DNA of 41,640 nt, taken from positions 1-41,640 of the forward strand of contig JAMCYV010000010.1 of NCBI GenBank assembly GCA_023473595.1. Reading direction: 5' to 3'. The stretch's first letter is position 1. Each line of letters opens with the position of its first letter. Positions 31,684 to 38,860 of the stretch are shown here, piece by piece. The stretch is from Patescibacteria group bacterium (GTDB taxonomy: Bacteria > Patescibacteriota > CPR2 > UBA1875 > JAMCYV01). The translations under genes and the position numbers were made by a program. The notes beneath the pieces were generated by a model. The model was not told the DNA's origin. It did not search any database and was given only the letters and a program-made list of their open reading frames with translations.

Positions 31684-32358
31684 TTATTTCTTAGCTCTAT
31701 AAATCACTTCATTATTATAAAGCCAGAGTAATTCTACTTTAAAACCGACTGATTGTAAAAGGTTTATTTGTTTTGAGAGTGACATTGGTTTATCTTCCTC
31801 TTTTACATGCTTTAGTCAGCATTCTAATTCTTTGCCTTTCAGGTTTGATTTGAGATAATTACAATATAATTCCAAAAGGCGCTTGTCTATCAGCTTGGAA
31901 TCTGTCTTAAAGAAATCTCCGTTTATAAAATAACCGCCTTTTGGCAGAGAGTCATAGATCTTTTTATACAGCTTTTCCTTCTGGATATCGGTGGAATTAT
32001 GGATAGCAATTGCTGATAAGATTACATGATATTTCTGGTCTGAAAAATCGTAAAAATTAAAATCCTTTTTTAAAAGTTTGATTCTCTCCGTGTATTTAGA
32101 AAGGTTTTGTCTAGCTTTCTCAATCATCTTAGGAGAAAAATCAATTCCAGTAACTGCAGAATTTGGATATTTTTCAAGAGCCAGCTTCATTCCATGGCCG
32201 GTCCCAGAACCCAAATCCAATATTTGAAGTTTCTTCTCTTTTTTAGTAGGCATAGCTTCTATCAGCAACTGATGTAGTTCGTCGTTTTTAAAAACAACTT
32301 TATCGGCTACTGTGTCATAATCGCCTACTGTTTTTGCAAAATGAGTATAAACGGTCAT
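31684..32358 (-). pseudogene. SAM methyltransferase interrupted by in-frame TGA
   Basis: Class I methyltransferase. Motif I is ILDLGSGTGHGMKLAL (about 46-61), then AVTGIDFSPKMIEKA and a post-I stretch (ILSAIAIHN). The frame stops at TGA (31816-31818) after 180 aa. It reopens immediately as LKHVKEEDKPMSLSKQINLL, then VGFKVELLWLYNNEVIYRAKK to TAA at 31684, the expected C-terminal domain. TGA stands where this family has Trp. Full length would be 224 aa. TGA serves as a normal stop in other genes here, so a nonsense mutation is likely; the context TGA-CTA is a leaky one. Confidence 0.78.
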
Positions 32359-32420
32359 ATAAATTATTTACATAAGTATTTTACTATTTATACTTAATAA
32401 TATAAAGCTCTTATTTAGGA

Positions 32421-32449
32421 TTGAAATTTTGGCTATTTTAAGCTATACT
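32421..32449 (+). promoter_or_regulatory. promoter of the tRNA-Ser pair
   Basis: TTGAAA (32421-32426), a 17-bp spacer and TATACT (32444-32449), 18 nt before tRNA-Ser(TGA). Both Ser tRNAs probably share it. Confidence 0.75.
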
Positions 32450-32467
32450 TGAATGGTAAAACTTTTT

Positions 32468-32557
32468 GGAGAGGTGGCCGAGCGGTTGAAGGCGACAGTC
32501 TTGAAAACTGTTATACCGGCAACGGTATCGTGGGTTCGAATCCCACCCTCTCCGCCA
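32468..32557 (+). tRNA. tRNA-Ser(TGA)
   Basis: Class II. Acceptor GGAGAGG/CCTCTCC, anticodon stem ACAGT/ACTGT with loop CTTGAAA giving TGA (UCA/UCG codons), long variable arm TATACCGGC...GGTATCG, discriminator G, encoded CCA. Confidence 0.96.
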
Positions 32558-32601
32558 GGTTACTTAGCTAATTTACAAGCTATAGCAATAATATTGTATA
32601 C

Positions 32602-32695
32602 GGAGAGGTACCCAAGTGGTTGAAGGGGCGGGTTTGCTAAACCTGTAGGTCGGAGTATTTCCGGCGCGGGAGTTCGAATCTCCCCCTCTCCGCCA
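32602..32695 (+). tRNA. tRNA-Ser(GCT)
   Basis: Class II. Loop TTGCTAA on stem CGGGT/ACCTG gives GCT (AGC/AGU codons). Encoded CCA at 32693-32695. It follows tRNA-Ser(TGA) by 44 nt. Its 3' end is repeated at 32852-32871. Confidence 0.95.
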
Positions 32696-32851
32696 TGGTT
32701 CGGCAAGCTCACCATTGCATGAGGTTGACGGACCAAGGAGCAAGGGGAGTGAAAACTCCCGAATTGAAAAAGACCCTAAGACAACTAAAATCAAAAGAAG
32801 AGAAAGTGTTCAAAGAAGCCTCTTTATTTATGCAGCATATGAATGCAGTGA

Positions 32852-32871
32852 GAATCTCCCCCTCTCCGCCA
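32852..32871 (+). repeat. exact copy of the tRNA-Ser(GCT) 3' end
   Basis: GAATCTCCCCCTCTCCGCCA is identical to 32676-32695, 176 bp downstream. The space between holds a palindrome GGTTCGGCAAGCTCACC next to the CCA and AT-rich sequence with no supported gene. Confidence 0.75.
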
Positions 32872-32890
32872 GAAACCAATTTAGATTTTT

Positions 32891-33439
32891 ATGATTCAGT
32901 ATCAAGAATATTTTTCAGAAAACGGCGATAAGGTCGATAGCTCTAACTTAGCTGTTATTAACCTTGATATAGAGGAATACAAGGTTGCACATCGAAATCT
33001 TATTATTGTCTGTCATGACGTATTTATTTTATATAAAGGCGGTATTTTGTTAGTAAAACGAAAGAATTACCCAGACAAAGGCATCTACTGGCCAATTGGA
33101 GGAAGAATTAAAAAAGGGATAACAACCGAAGAATCATTAAAACAAAAAGCAATGGAAGAATGTAACCTTTGCTTGGATAATATTACTTATATAGGGACAT
33201 CCCGAACTGTTTTTAAAACAGATCCCTTTGGGCATGGTAGAGGGACAGATACGATTAACCTTATTTACACTGCCAAAGGGACGGGAGATCTAATACTTAA
33301 TGAGTCACACAGTGAGCCAATCATTGTCACTAAGGCTAATTATAAAAAAATACGCGATAGTTTACACCCTTTTACGCAAGATATTTTAGATCAATTGTTT
33401 AAAATTAAAGGGAAGAAACTGCTAATAACTAAAACTTAA
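32891..33439 (+). CDS. Nudix-like hydrolase (GDP-mannose hydrolase-like)
   Basis: A 182-aa Nudix-fold protein. Core: FILYKGGILLVKRKNYPDKG then YWPIGGRIKKG and SLKQKAMEECNL (about 90-101). Compared with the canonical box, the REUXEE glutamates are only partly kept (KQKAMEE), as in the GDP-mannose mannosyl hydrolase group, so sugar-nucleotide hydrolysis is a guess. No clear ribosome site. It converges with the Cas2-like gene and overlaps its 3' end by 11 nt. It lies just beyond the tRNA-Ser(GCT) 3' copy. Confidence 0.75.
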   Translation: MIQYQEYFSENGDKVDSSNLAVINLDIEEYKVAHRNLIIVCHDVFILYKGGILLVKRKNYPDKGIYWPIGGRIKKGITTEESLKQKAMEECNLCLDNITYIGTSRTVFKTDPFGHGRGTDTINLIYTAKGTGDLILNESHSEPIIVTKANYKKIRDSLHPFTQDILDQLFKIKGKKLLITKT

Positions 33440-33950
33440 TATCAAATTTTTCTATTAGTTCTTTTTCGCCGGAGATCTGGTCGGCAAGAACAAAGTGAAC
33501 ATATTTATCCAGGCCATAAGTCTCTGTAAGAAGTTTTATTACTCCCTGTACGTCAAGAGGGGTAATCCAAACACTATTCTGAATTTTTTTAAATCCTAGC
33601 TCCATTAGCTTCCCCCTAAAGTTTTCTCTCAAGTTCTTATGGTGTTCCGGAATATCAAAGACAACTATCCGCCATTTGCCATCCCATCTTGGCTTTTCGT
33701 TAATATAAGCTTTAAAAATCCTGACTTTGCCTTTGGGTGTCAACCTATAGACAGCTTTGTCGTCGATTTTAACCTCTTCGACGCAACCAGTATGTTTTAG
33801 TCTATTAAGAGTACAAATGACCGAATGCTTGTTGTGCTTTTCAAGAATTTCATGCATTTTTCCATCTTTTGGCAAGCCGTCGTAAAAAACATCGGCCATA
33901 TCCTTTATGACTAAAAGGATCTTTTCCGCTAAGGAACTTTCAGTTTTCAT
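33429..33950 (-). CDS. winged-helix protein with Cas2-like C-terminal domain
   Basis: A 173-aa protein. Residues ~5-80 look like a winged helix of the PaaX type (EKHNKHSVICTLNRLKHTGC, then AVYRLTPKGKVRIF). Residues ~95-165 match the Cas2-like ferredoxin fold: WRIVVFDIPEHHKNLRENFR, ELGFKKIQNSVWITPLD, KYVHFVLAD. No CRISPR array or other cas genes are present. Such stand-alone genes are common in CPR genomes and are often annotated as Cas2. A transcriptional or nucleic-acid role is likely. ATG 33950 follows AGGAGG by 6 nt; an overlapping GTG would be too close. Confidence 0.8.
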   Translation of the reverse strand: MKTESSLAEKILLVIKDMADVFYDGLPKDGKMHEILEKHNKHSVICTLNRLKHTGCVEEVKIDDKAVYRLTPKGKVRIFKAYINEKPRWDGKWRIVVFDIPEHHKNLRENFRGKLMELGFKKIQNSVWITPLDVQGVIKLLTETYGLDKYVHFVLADQISGEKELIEKFDIKF

Positions 33951-34070
33951 GGTCACCCTCCTTTAAGTGCTAACAATTATATTATTATTCACTTTTTCTG
34001 TGACCGCAAGTATTTTGTTTTAAAATGTCAAGAGTTTTATATAAAATAGCGGTGGTAGCCCAGGAATTGA

Positions 34071-35687
34071 TTATTCCTTGATTGCCCGCATTAGTTCCTG
34101 AATGGTTGTGACCCCTTGAGAGACTTTAATGAGGCCGTCCTGCTCCATGGTCATCATGCCGTTTTCGATGGCTAATTGCTGAAGATTATAAATTGGCATT
34201 TTAGCAATTATCGCTCTTTGAAGTTCAGGAGTGATGCCTAGGAGTTCAAAAATACCGACTCTTCCTTGATAACCAATATGATTGCATTTCTCGCATCCCT
34301 CTCCCTTGAAAAATTCCATTTTGATATCCTGCTGTTTTTCCGCCGGAAAAGTCTTTAAAATCCGATTGATTTCTTGATTTTCAATTTCTGTCGGAGTGTA
34401 GCTTGTCTTGCAATGGATGCATACTCTCCTTACTAGCCTCTGAGCGACAATTAGATTTAAGACTGTCGTTATCGTGGCCGGGTCGCTCGAAAGGTCAGCT
34501 AACCTAACTATGGAAGTGATAGCGTTGTTGGCGTGAAGGGTAGAAATAACCAAATGCCCGGTCAAAGCTGCTTGAAGGGCAGTTTCAGCGGTTTCTTTGT
34601 CTCTAATTTCTCCAACCATGATAATGTCCGGGTCTTCTCTAAGAACTGCCTTCAAGCGGTCGGCGAAACTTTCCCCTTCATTTATTTGGCTTTGGACAAC
34701 TCCTGTTAAAGCATACTCAATAGGATCTTCTAAAGTAACAATCTTCACCTCTGGAGTATTTAATTTATTAAGCATTGCATAGATGGTTGAGGTTTTGCCT
34801 GAACCGGTCGGTCCGACAACCAGAATCATCCCGTGAGGCCTGGCCAAAGATTCATTTATGATATGAAACTTCTCATCTAAGATTCCAAGGTTCTTAAGAT
34901 CAAGCATGCTGGCCCTCGTATTAAAAATTCTAATCACGATATCGTCGCCATATAAAGATGGCAAAGTTTCAATTCGGATGCTTAGTTCCCCGCTTTCGGA
35001 GATGACTTCAAAGCGTCCCTTTTGGGGAAAATTTGCTCCTAGCTTGACGCCGCTTTTAAGCTCGATCTGGGAAAGAAGAACTTTAAATCTTTCATTGTCT
35101 AACCTGGCGATTTCATGCAGGAGGCCGTCTATTCGAAAGCGGATCAAAGCGTCTTTTTCCTGGGGCTCTATGTGGACATCTGAAGAATTGGCGCTGACCG
35201 CCGAAAAAAGTATTAGCTTCAAAAGTTCCTGGATTGGCGCTGTCTGAAGCCTTTGATTTAGTTCTTCAAAAGAAGCAACCTTAATATCTAGACTTATAGT
35301 ATTATCTCTTTTATCTAGCTCGATTTTAGTAATGTTTTGGTATTTGCTTAAAAGCTCATTGAAACTCGGTTCGGAAATTAAGGCTAACTCGATATTTTTG
35401 AAATGACTTTTTAGAGATTCAAATAAATCGTTTAAGAATTCGCTGTGAGGATTTAAGCTTCCTAGTATTAAATGTGGTCCTTTTGAGTGAAGGGGGATCG
35501 TTTTATATTGTTCAACTTCTTCTTTAGAAAAAAGAGCTAGAGTATCAGAGGGAATTTCCAATTTCCTGGCGTCAAAATATTTAACTCCCATTTCGAAAGC
35601 CCGATCCCGAATAACTCTTTCCTGTCCGTCGCGATATAACTCTTGCGTTTTGGCCTGAGCGTTTTTCTGATTATTTTGGTCTAACAT
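34071..35687 (-). CDS. pilB: type IV pilus/type II secretion ATPase PilB-like
   Basis: Cytoplasmic ATPase that powers pilus extension or pseudopilus assembly. 538 aa. An N-terminal GspE-N domain (EVEQYKTIPLHSKGPHLI) precedes the ATPase: Walker A GPTGSGKTSTIYAML, Asp box TLEDPIEYAL, Walker B DPDIIMVGEIRDKETAE, His box GHLVISTLHANNA. A zinc finger follows (CIHCKTSYTPT...CEKCNHIGYQGR). No pilC, pilT or major pilin is adjacent; the VirB2-like array 2-4 kb away belongs to a different family. The -10 (TATTAT) is 6 nt before the ATG. Confidence 0.94.
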   Translation of the reverse strand: MLDQNNQKNAQAKTQELYRDGQERVIRDRAFEMGVKYFDARKLEIPSDTLALFSKEEVEQYKTIPLHSKGPHLILGSLNPHSEFLNDLFESLKSHFKNIELALISEPSFNELLSKYQNITKIELDKRDNTISLDIKVASFEELNQRLQTAPIQELLKLILFSAVSANSSDVHIEPQEKDALIRFRIDGLLHEIARLDNERFKVLLSQIELKSGVKLGANFPQKGRFEVISESGELSIRIETLPSLYGDDIVIRIFNTRASMLDLKNLGILDEKFHIINESLARPHGMILVVGPTGSGKTSTIYAMLNKLNTPEVKIVTLEDPIEYALTGVVQSQINEGESFADRLKAVLREDPDIIMVGEIRDKETAETALQAALTGHLVISTLHANNAITSIVRLADLSSDPATITTVLNLIVAQRLVRRVCIHCKTSYTPTEIENQEINRILKTFPAEKQQDIKMEFFKGEGCEKCNHIGYQGRVGIFELLGITPELQRAIIAKMPIYNLQQLAIENGMMTMEQDGLIKVSQGVTTIQELMRAIKE

Positions 35688-35693
35688 AACTCA

Positions 35694-35699
35694 ATAATA
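35694..35699 (-). promoter_or_regulatory. -10 box of pilB (leaderless)
   Basis: TATTAT on the minus strand, 6 nt before ATG 35687. No ribosome site. Confidence 0.5.
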
Positions 35700-35752
35700 A
35701 CATAAGTGAGTAGACTTGAAGAGATCTTACAGATACTAAAATAGTTATACTT

Positions 35753-36376
35753 TTAATTTTGTTTACTTAGCATTTTAATACTAATTGCAACTGTTTTATC
35801 TAAATAGGTTTCCGGAATCATAATTTTACCAGGCTCTAAACTAATTTTTTTAGAGTATGTTTTTGTCCACGGGACATGGAAAAAGATAAATGGAATCTGC
35901 TTATAGTTAGATGAAAGTTTCTTTCCGAGAAGATAAATTAATGAGTTACAGATAAAACCTTCGGCATCAACTGAAACTTCGCTATTAATCCCAGCCCTAT
36001 TTAATTCCTTAGCCAGACTGTCAGCTTCAACCGAAGTATAATAATATTCCCTAGAACCTGGGCAGATTGGGGTACCGAAGAATTGCTGGCCATCGATATC
36101 TGTGTATTGACTGTCCATTATATTTCGACCCCTGGTTTCCAACCGAATGGCAGGAACACGTGAAGCAAGCCCAAATGAAAGTACCATGTCTGGTTGATAT
36201 TTTTCTACTAAATCAAAGGCAATTTCAGCAGCCTTTTTATATGAACAAGGCAAAATTTGACCGATAATGAAAGCATTTGATAACTTTCTACCATTAAGTC
36301 TCTGTACTAAATCCTTAGTTGGGTTGTATTGATAATGACCAAAGGGCCCAAATCCAGTAAGTAAAACTTTTCTCAT
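35753..36376 (-). CDS. pcp: pyroglutamyl-peptidase I
   Basis: Cysteine peptidase (C15) that removes N-terminal pyroglutamate. 207 aa, normal length. It starts LLTGFGPFG, the family signature. Catalytic residues: Glu in SRVPAIRLETRGRN, Cys in GFICNSLIY (about 144) and His in IFFHVPWTK (about 167). Transcribed alone, downstream of tRNA-Ser(CGA) on the same strand. The ATG follows an AT-rich stretch without a ribosome site. Confidence 0.92.
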   Translation of the reverse strand: MRKVLLTGFGPFGHYQYNPTKDLVQRLNGRKLSNAFIIGQILPCSYKKAAEIAFDLVEKYQPDMVLSFGLASRVPAIRLETRGRNIMDSQYTDIDGQQFFGTPICPGSREYYYTSVEADSLAKELNRAGINSEVSVDAEGFICNSLIYLLGKKLSSNYKQIPFIFFHVPWTKTYSKKISLEPGKIMIPETYLDKTVAISIKMLSKQN

Positions 36377-36393
36377 ATTACATATATTTTATC

Positions 36394-36483
36394 TGGCGGA
36401 GGCGGGAAGATTCGAACTCCCGATACTCTTGCGAGTATACCTGATTTCGAGTCAGGTCCATTCAACCACTCTGGCACGCCTCC
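36394..36483 (-). tRNA. tRNA-Ser(CGA)
   Basis: Class II. Acceptor GGAGGCG/CGCCTCC, stem CCTGA/TCAGG with loop CTCGAAA giving CGA (UCG codon), long variable arm, encoded CCA. With GGA, TGA and GCT it completes the serine set within this window. Confidence 0.95.
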
Positions 36484-36484
36484 T

Positions 36485-36561
36485 TGGTACCCACGGCAGG
36501 ATTCGAACCTGCGACCTTATGGACCGCAACCATACGCTCTAATCCCCTGAGCTACGTGGGC
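36485..36561 (-). tRNA. tRNA-Arg(GCG)
   Basis: Stem TATGG/CCATA with loop TTGCGGT gives anticodon GCG (CGC/CGU). Acceptor GCCCACG/CGTGGGT, encoded CCA. It begins one base before the end of tRNA-Ser(CGA), an almost fused pair. Most bacteria use ACG (inosine) here. Confidence 0.93.
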
Positions 36562-36568
36562 AGATAAC

Positions 36569-36590
36569 AAAAAAGCCGTTTCAAAGGCTT
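36569..36590 (-). terminator. terminator of the gene at 36621
   Basis: Minus strand AAGCC-TTTGAAAC-GGCTT followed by TTTTG, just past the gene's end and before tRNA-Arg(GCG). Confidence 0.7.
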
Positions 36591-36620
36591 AATTTCAATT
36601 CTAAATCTACCTTATTTAGG

Positions 36621-37127
36621 CTAAAACTTCAATATCCGAGTCAGCTTGTCAGTATAACCTTCTTCTCTTTCCAATTCTTTCAAGGATTTCTTTAAAATGC
36701 TTTTAATGAGGACAGGATCTTGATCGTCCAGAAGAATCATTAGAGCCGGCAGATACTTCTTCTTGAAAATTAGATTTAAGGTTTTCACCTTCTCATTATA
36801 AATAATCCAAAAGGCATTTAAATTTTCATAGGGGTAAAATACGCCGTCGATCTCGATACCTACTCTGGAGATGGCATAATGTTTTATCTTTGGAGCGGTA
36901 TTTAGATAAATAAATGTACCGATTGAAGCTAAAGTAAGGATAATTATAAAAAACCAATCGCCGGTATAAACCGAAATTCCTAAAAGCGCTAAAAGAATTA
37001 TTCCAGCCGAGATGTACCACTTGACATTCCTCTGGTGGTGGACGAATTCCGGAGCCTCCCAGGAAAGGAGAATTTCCTGCGGAGCTATTTTGACCGGCTC
37101 TGCTATCTCTTCCTTTTTCTCTGCCAT
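36621..37127 (-). CDS. conserved membrane protein with PH-like domain
   Basis: Resembles hypothetical proteins I know from CPR genomes, but function is unknown. 168 aa: a polar start, the motif LLSWEAPEFVHHQRNVKWYI, two transmembrane helices (about 38-55 and 60-76), then a cytoplasmic domain with ISRVGIEIDGVFYPYENLNA and FWIIYNEKVKTLNLIF that looks like a bacterial PH domain. The C-terminus is a charged helix. A TGA-TATAAT box ends 6 nt before ATG (leaderless). Own terminator. Confidence 0.8.
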   Translation of the reverse strand: MAEKKEEIAEPVKIAPQEILLSWEAPEFVHHQRNVKWYISAGIILLALLGISVYTGDWFFIIILTLASIGTFIYLNTAPKIKHYAISRVGIEIDGVFYPYENLNAFWIIYNEKVKTLNLIFKKKYLPALMILLDDQDPVLIKSILKKSLKELEREEGYTDKLTRILKF

Positions 37128-37133
37128 AAAAAA

Positions 37134-37139
37134 ATTATA
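37134..37139 (-). promoter_or_regulatory. extended -10 box of the 36621 gene (leaderless)
   Basis: TGA-TATAAT on the minus strand, 6 nt of T before the ATG at 37127. Confidence 0.6.
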
Positions 37140-37188
37140 TCACAAAAACAATTTTAGTTTTCATGTTCTATTATTTCTATTTAAAAAT

Positions 37189-37216
37189 AAATGTAAGGCT
37201 TATAAGCCTTACATTT
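37189..37216. repeat. perfect 28-bp palindrome
   Basis: Arms AAATGTAAGGCT and complement around TATA. It lies just upstream of the 36621 gene's promoter region and 20 bp from the CGATCGTTAG hairpin. Terminator-like, without a strong T-run. Confidence 0.6.
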
Positions 37217-37235
37217 CGTATTTCCGTTTTTATTT

Positions 37236-37272
37236 GTCACCAAAAAATAAACGATCGTTAGAAAAAGGTGAC
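37236..37272. repeat. hairpin with conserved CGATCGTTAG loop, copy 2
   Basis: Arms GTCACC/GGTGAC enclose CAAAAAATAAACGATCG-type sequence with the same CGATCGTTAGAAAAA core as copy 1 at 3278-3315. It is in the 37128-37414 gap, which has no gene. Confidence 0.7.
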
Positions 37273-37368
37273 AAAATGGATTTTTTTTAAAAAGTGTTTT
37301 GATAGATTATTAACTGTCATGGAAAAATCAATGCAGTATTTTGATATTATAGCCGTAGGTTTTAGACC

Positions 37369-37394
37369 AAAAACCCGCCTTAAGGCGGGTTTTT
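37369..37394. terminator. terminator of the hsp20-pilin operon
   Basis: Perfect palindrome AAAAACCCGCC-TTAA-GGCGGGTTTTT, 20 nt after the last pilin gene on the minus strand. Confidence 0.85.
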
Positions 37395-37414
37395 GAAACG
37401 ATAAGTTTTTTATC

Positions 37415-37768
37415 TTATTGTCCTGGGATAACTGTTGCGACCTGGTTCTTGACGAAGGTAACTATTACGAATGAAAGGACGATGACAACAAGCCCGATAA
37501 CGGCCGCGAAAATTGTCTGTTTAGCTGCACCAGTAGCTTTCTCGTCACCGCCGGCGATGATGTATCTAATACCGCCATAAATGAGGAAAAGGACGGCAAT
37601 CGCGGCTGAAAACCCAAGAATATAGTTAACAATATTAGCTAAAATACCTGCTACAGTGTATTCTCCGACTGGCTGAATCGGGTTAACATCAGTAGGAACA
37701 TTGGCTGCCAAAACGGCTCCTGGGACCAGAGCTAAACTTGCTGTGACTGATTTTATAATTTTCTTCAT
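37415..37768 (-). CDS. VirB2/TrbC-like pilin, paralogue 5
   Basis: A 117-aa member of the T4SS pilin family widespread in CPR. A Sec-type signal peptide (cleavage likely at VLAA-NVP, about 22) is followed by two transmembrane helices: IVNYILGFSAAIAVLFLIYG and TIFAAVIGLVVIVLSFVIV, joined by the loop IIAGGDEKATGAAKQ. The GGDEK loop occurs in several copies. Last gene of the array; AGGAGG 5 nt upstream; terminator 20 nt downstream. Confidence 0.88.
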   Translation of the reverse strand: MKKIIKSVTASLALVPGAVLAANVPTDVNPIQPVGEYTVAGILANIVNYILGFSAAIAVLFLIYGGIRYIIAGGDEKATGAAKQTIFAAVIGLVVIVLSFVIVTFVKNQVATVIPGQ

Positions 37769-37800
37769 CTTTCCTCCTTTGAAATATATTTTAAATTATA

Positions 37801-38166
37801 TCACGGATTTGTGCCAACCAAGGCGTTCTGTGTCGTCGTAGTAACGAAATTGACAATTACCAAGGCGAGAATCAGGATGACAAGGCCGATAATAGCAGAA
37901 AAAAGAATCTTTTTGGCGTTTGCTGTCCTTTTTTCATCGCCTGATGAAGTCATATAAATTATACCACCATAAATAATGAAAAGTACAGCTAAAGCGGCGG
38001 AAAATCCTAAGATGTAATTAATAATATTGGTAATAAGCTTGGCGATATTGATATTAGAATTGATAGGCATTGGTGTCGGCTTAATCTCGTCAGAATTAAC
38101 TGCCAAGGCAGCGCCTGGGATAAGTGACATTAGAGCTAAAGTAATACCGGTGATTTTCTTTTTCAT
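37801..38166 (-). CDS. VirB2/TrbC-like pilin, paralogue 4
   Basis: 121 aa. Signal peptide ending AALA, then a short polar segment (NSDEIKPTPMPINSN) and two helices, IINYILGFSAALAVLFIIYG and ILFSAIIGLVILILALVIV. The loop is TSSGDEKRTANAKK. It is closest to paralogue 3 and separated from paralogue 5 by 32 nt. Confidence 0.88.
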   Translation of the reverse strand: MKKKITGITLALMSLIPGAALAVNSDEIKPTPMPINSNINIAKLITNIINYILGFSAALAVLFIIYGGIIYMTSSGDEKRTANAKKILFSAIIGLVILILALVIVNFVTTTTQNALVGTNP

Positions 38167-38174
38167 TTTTTCTC

Positions 38175-38510
38175 CTATTTAACAAATTCTACCGCTTGGT
38201 TTTGGATAACATTAACGATTACCAAAGCCAAAATCACAAGCACTAATCCTATTATAGCATAAGTTAAAGTTTTTTTAGCAACAGCTGTTCTTTTTTCGTC
38301 TCCGCCGGATGTCATATATTGGATTCCCCCAATAGCGATAAAAAGGACAGCTAAGGCAGAAGAAAACCCAAGGATATAATTGATGAAATTGTTAACGATG
38401 AAGTCTTTCAAAGTATAGCCTTGCGGTGGTTGAAATTCATTAATCTTTTCGGCTAAAGCTAGAGAAGGAATGAAAATGAAAAACCATAATTTATAGATTA
38501 CTTTTTTCAT
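38175..38510 (-). CDS. VirB2/TrbC-like pilin, paralogue 3
   Basis: 111 aa. Signal peptide ending LALA, mature start EKINEFQPPQGYTL, helices FINYILGFSSALAVLFIAIG and TLTYAIIGLVLVILALVIVN, loop TSGGDEKRTAVAKK. Its ATG overlaps the previous stop by 4 nt (ATGA), so it is translationally coupled to paralogue 2. Confidence 0.88.
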   Translation of the reverse strand: MKKVIYKLWFFIFIPSLALAEKINEFQPPQGYTLKDFIVNNFINYILGFSSALAVLFIAIGGIQYMTSGGDEKRTAVAKKTLTYAIIGLVLVILALVIVNVIQNQAVEFVK

Positions 38511-38860
38511 GAATAGCTTCCTCCCAAAACTCTGGCAAATATCGACAAAATTATTTTTGCTAAGACTACAAGCAAAAGGCCGATAATAGCGTAAGTTAAA
38601 AACTGTTTTCCTTTCTGTGCCTGCTTCTCGTTGCCGGCGGATGTAATGTATGTAACGCCGCCGATTACGATCATAAGCACTGCAATCGCTCCTGCCGTAT
38701 TTAAGACAATAGCTTGAACATTTCCTACCAGAGCTTCGATGGCTTGCCTTGAGTTAGCTTGGTTTTTATTCGGGTCATTTAGGCCGTTTAAAAGCGGCTC
38801 AGCCAAAGCTATCTGGGGTAAAAAGGGGATTACATAAACTAATTTTCTTAACGTTTTCAT
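38507..38860 (-). CDS. VirB2/TrbC-like pilin, paralogue 2
   Basis: 117 aa. Signal peptide ending IALA, a longer mature N-terminus (EPLLNGLNDPNKNQANSRQA) and helices IVLNTAGAIAVLMIVIGGV and FLTYAIIGLLLVVLAKIIL, loop TSAGNEKQAQKGKQ. The ATG shares one base with the stop of paralogue 1 (TAATG). Confidence 0.86.
   Translation of the reverse strand: MKTLRKLVYVIPFLPQIALAEPLLNGLNDPNKNQANSRQAIEALVGNVQAIVLNTAGAIAVLMIVIGGVTYITSAGNEKQAQKGKQFLTYAIIGLLLVVLAKIILSIFARVLGGSYS

Noticed and set aside
32695-32931. 78-aa ORF after tRNA-Ser(GCT)
   Set aside because: It starts at the palindrome next to CCA, passes through the 3' tRNA copy and overlaps the Nudix-like gene in another frame.
33960-34000. CIRCE-like half site (TTAGCACT) upstream of the Cas2-like gene
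   Set aside because: Only one half is present; no inverted partner at 9-bp spacing, and no heat-shock gene follows.
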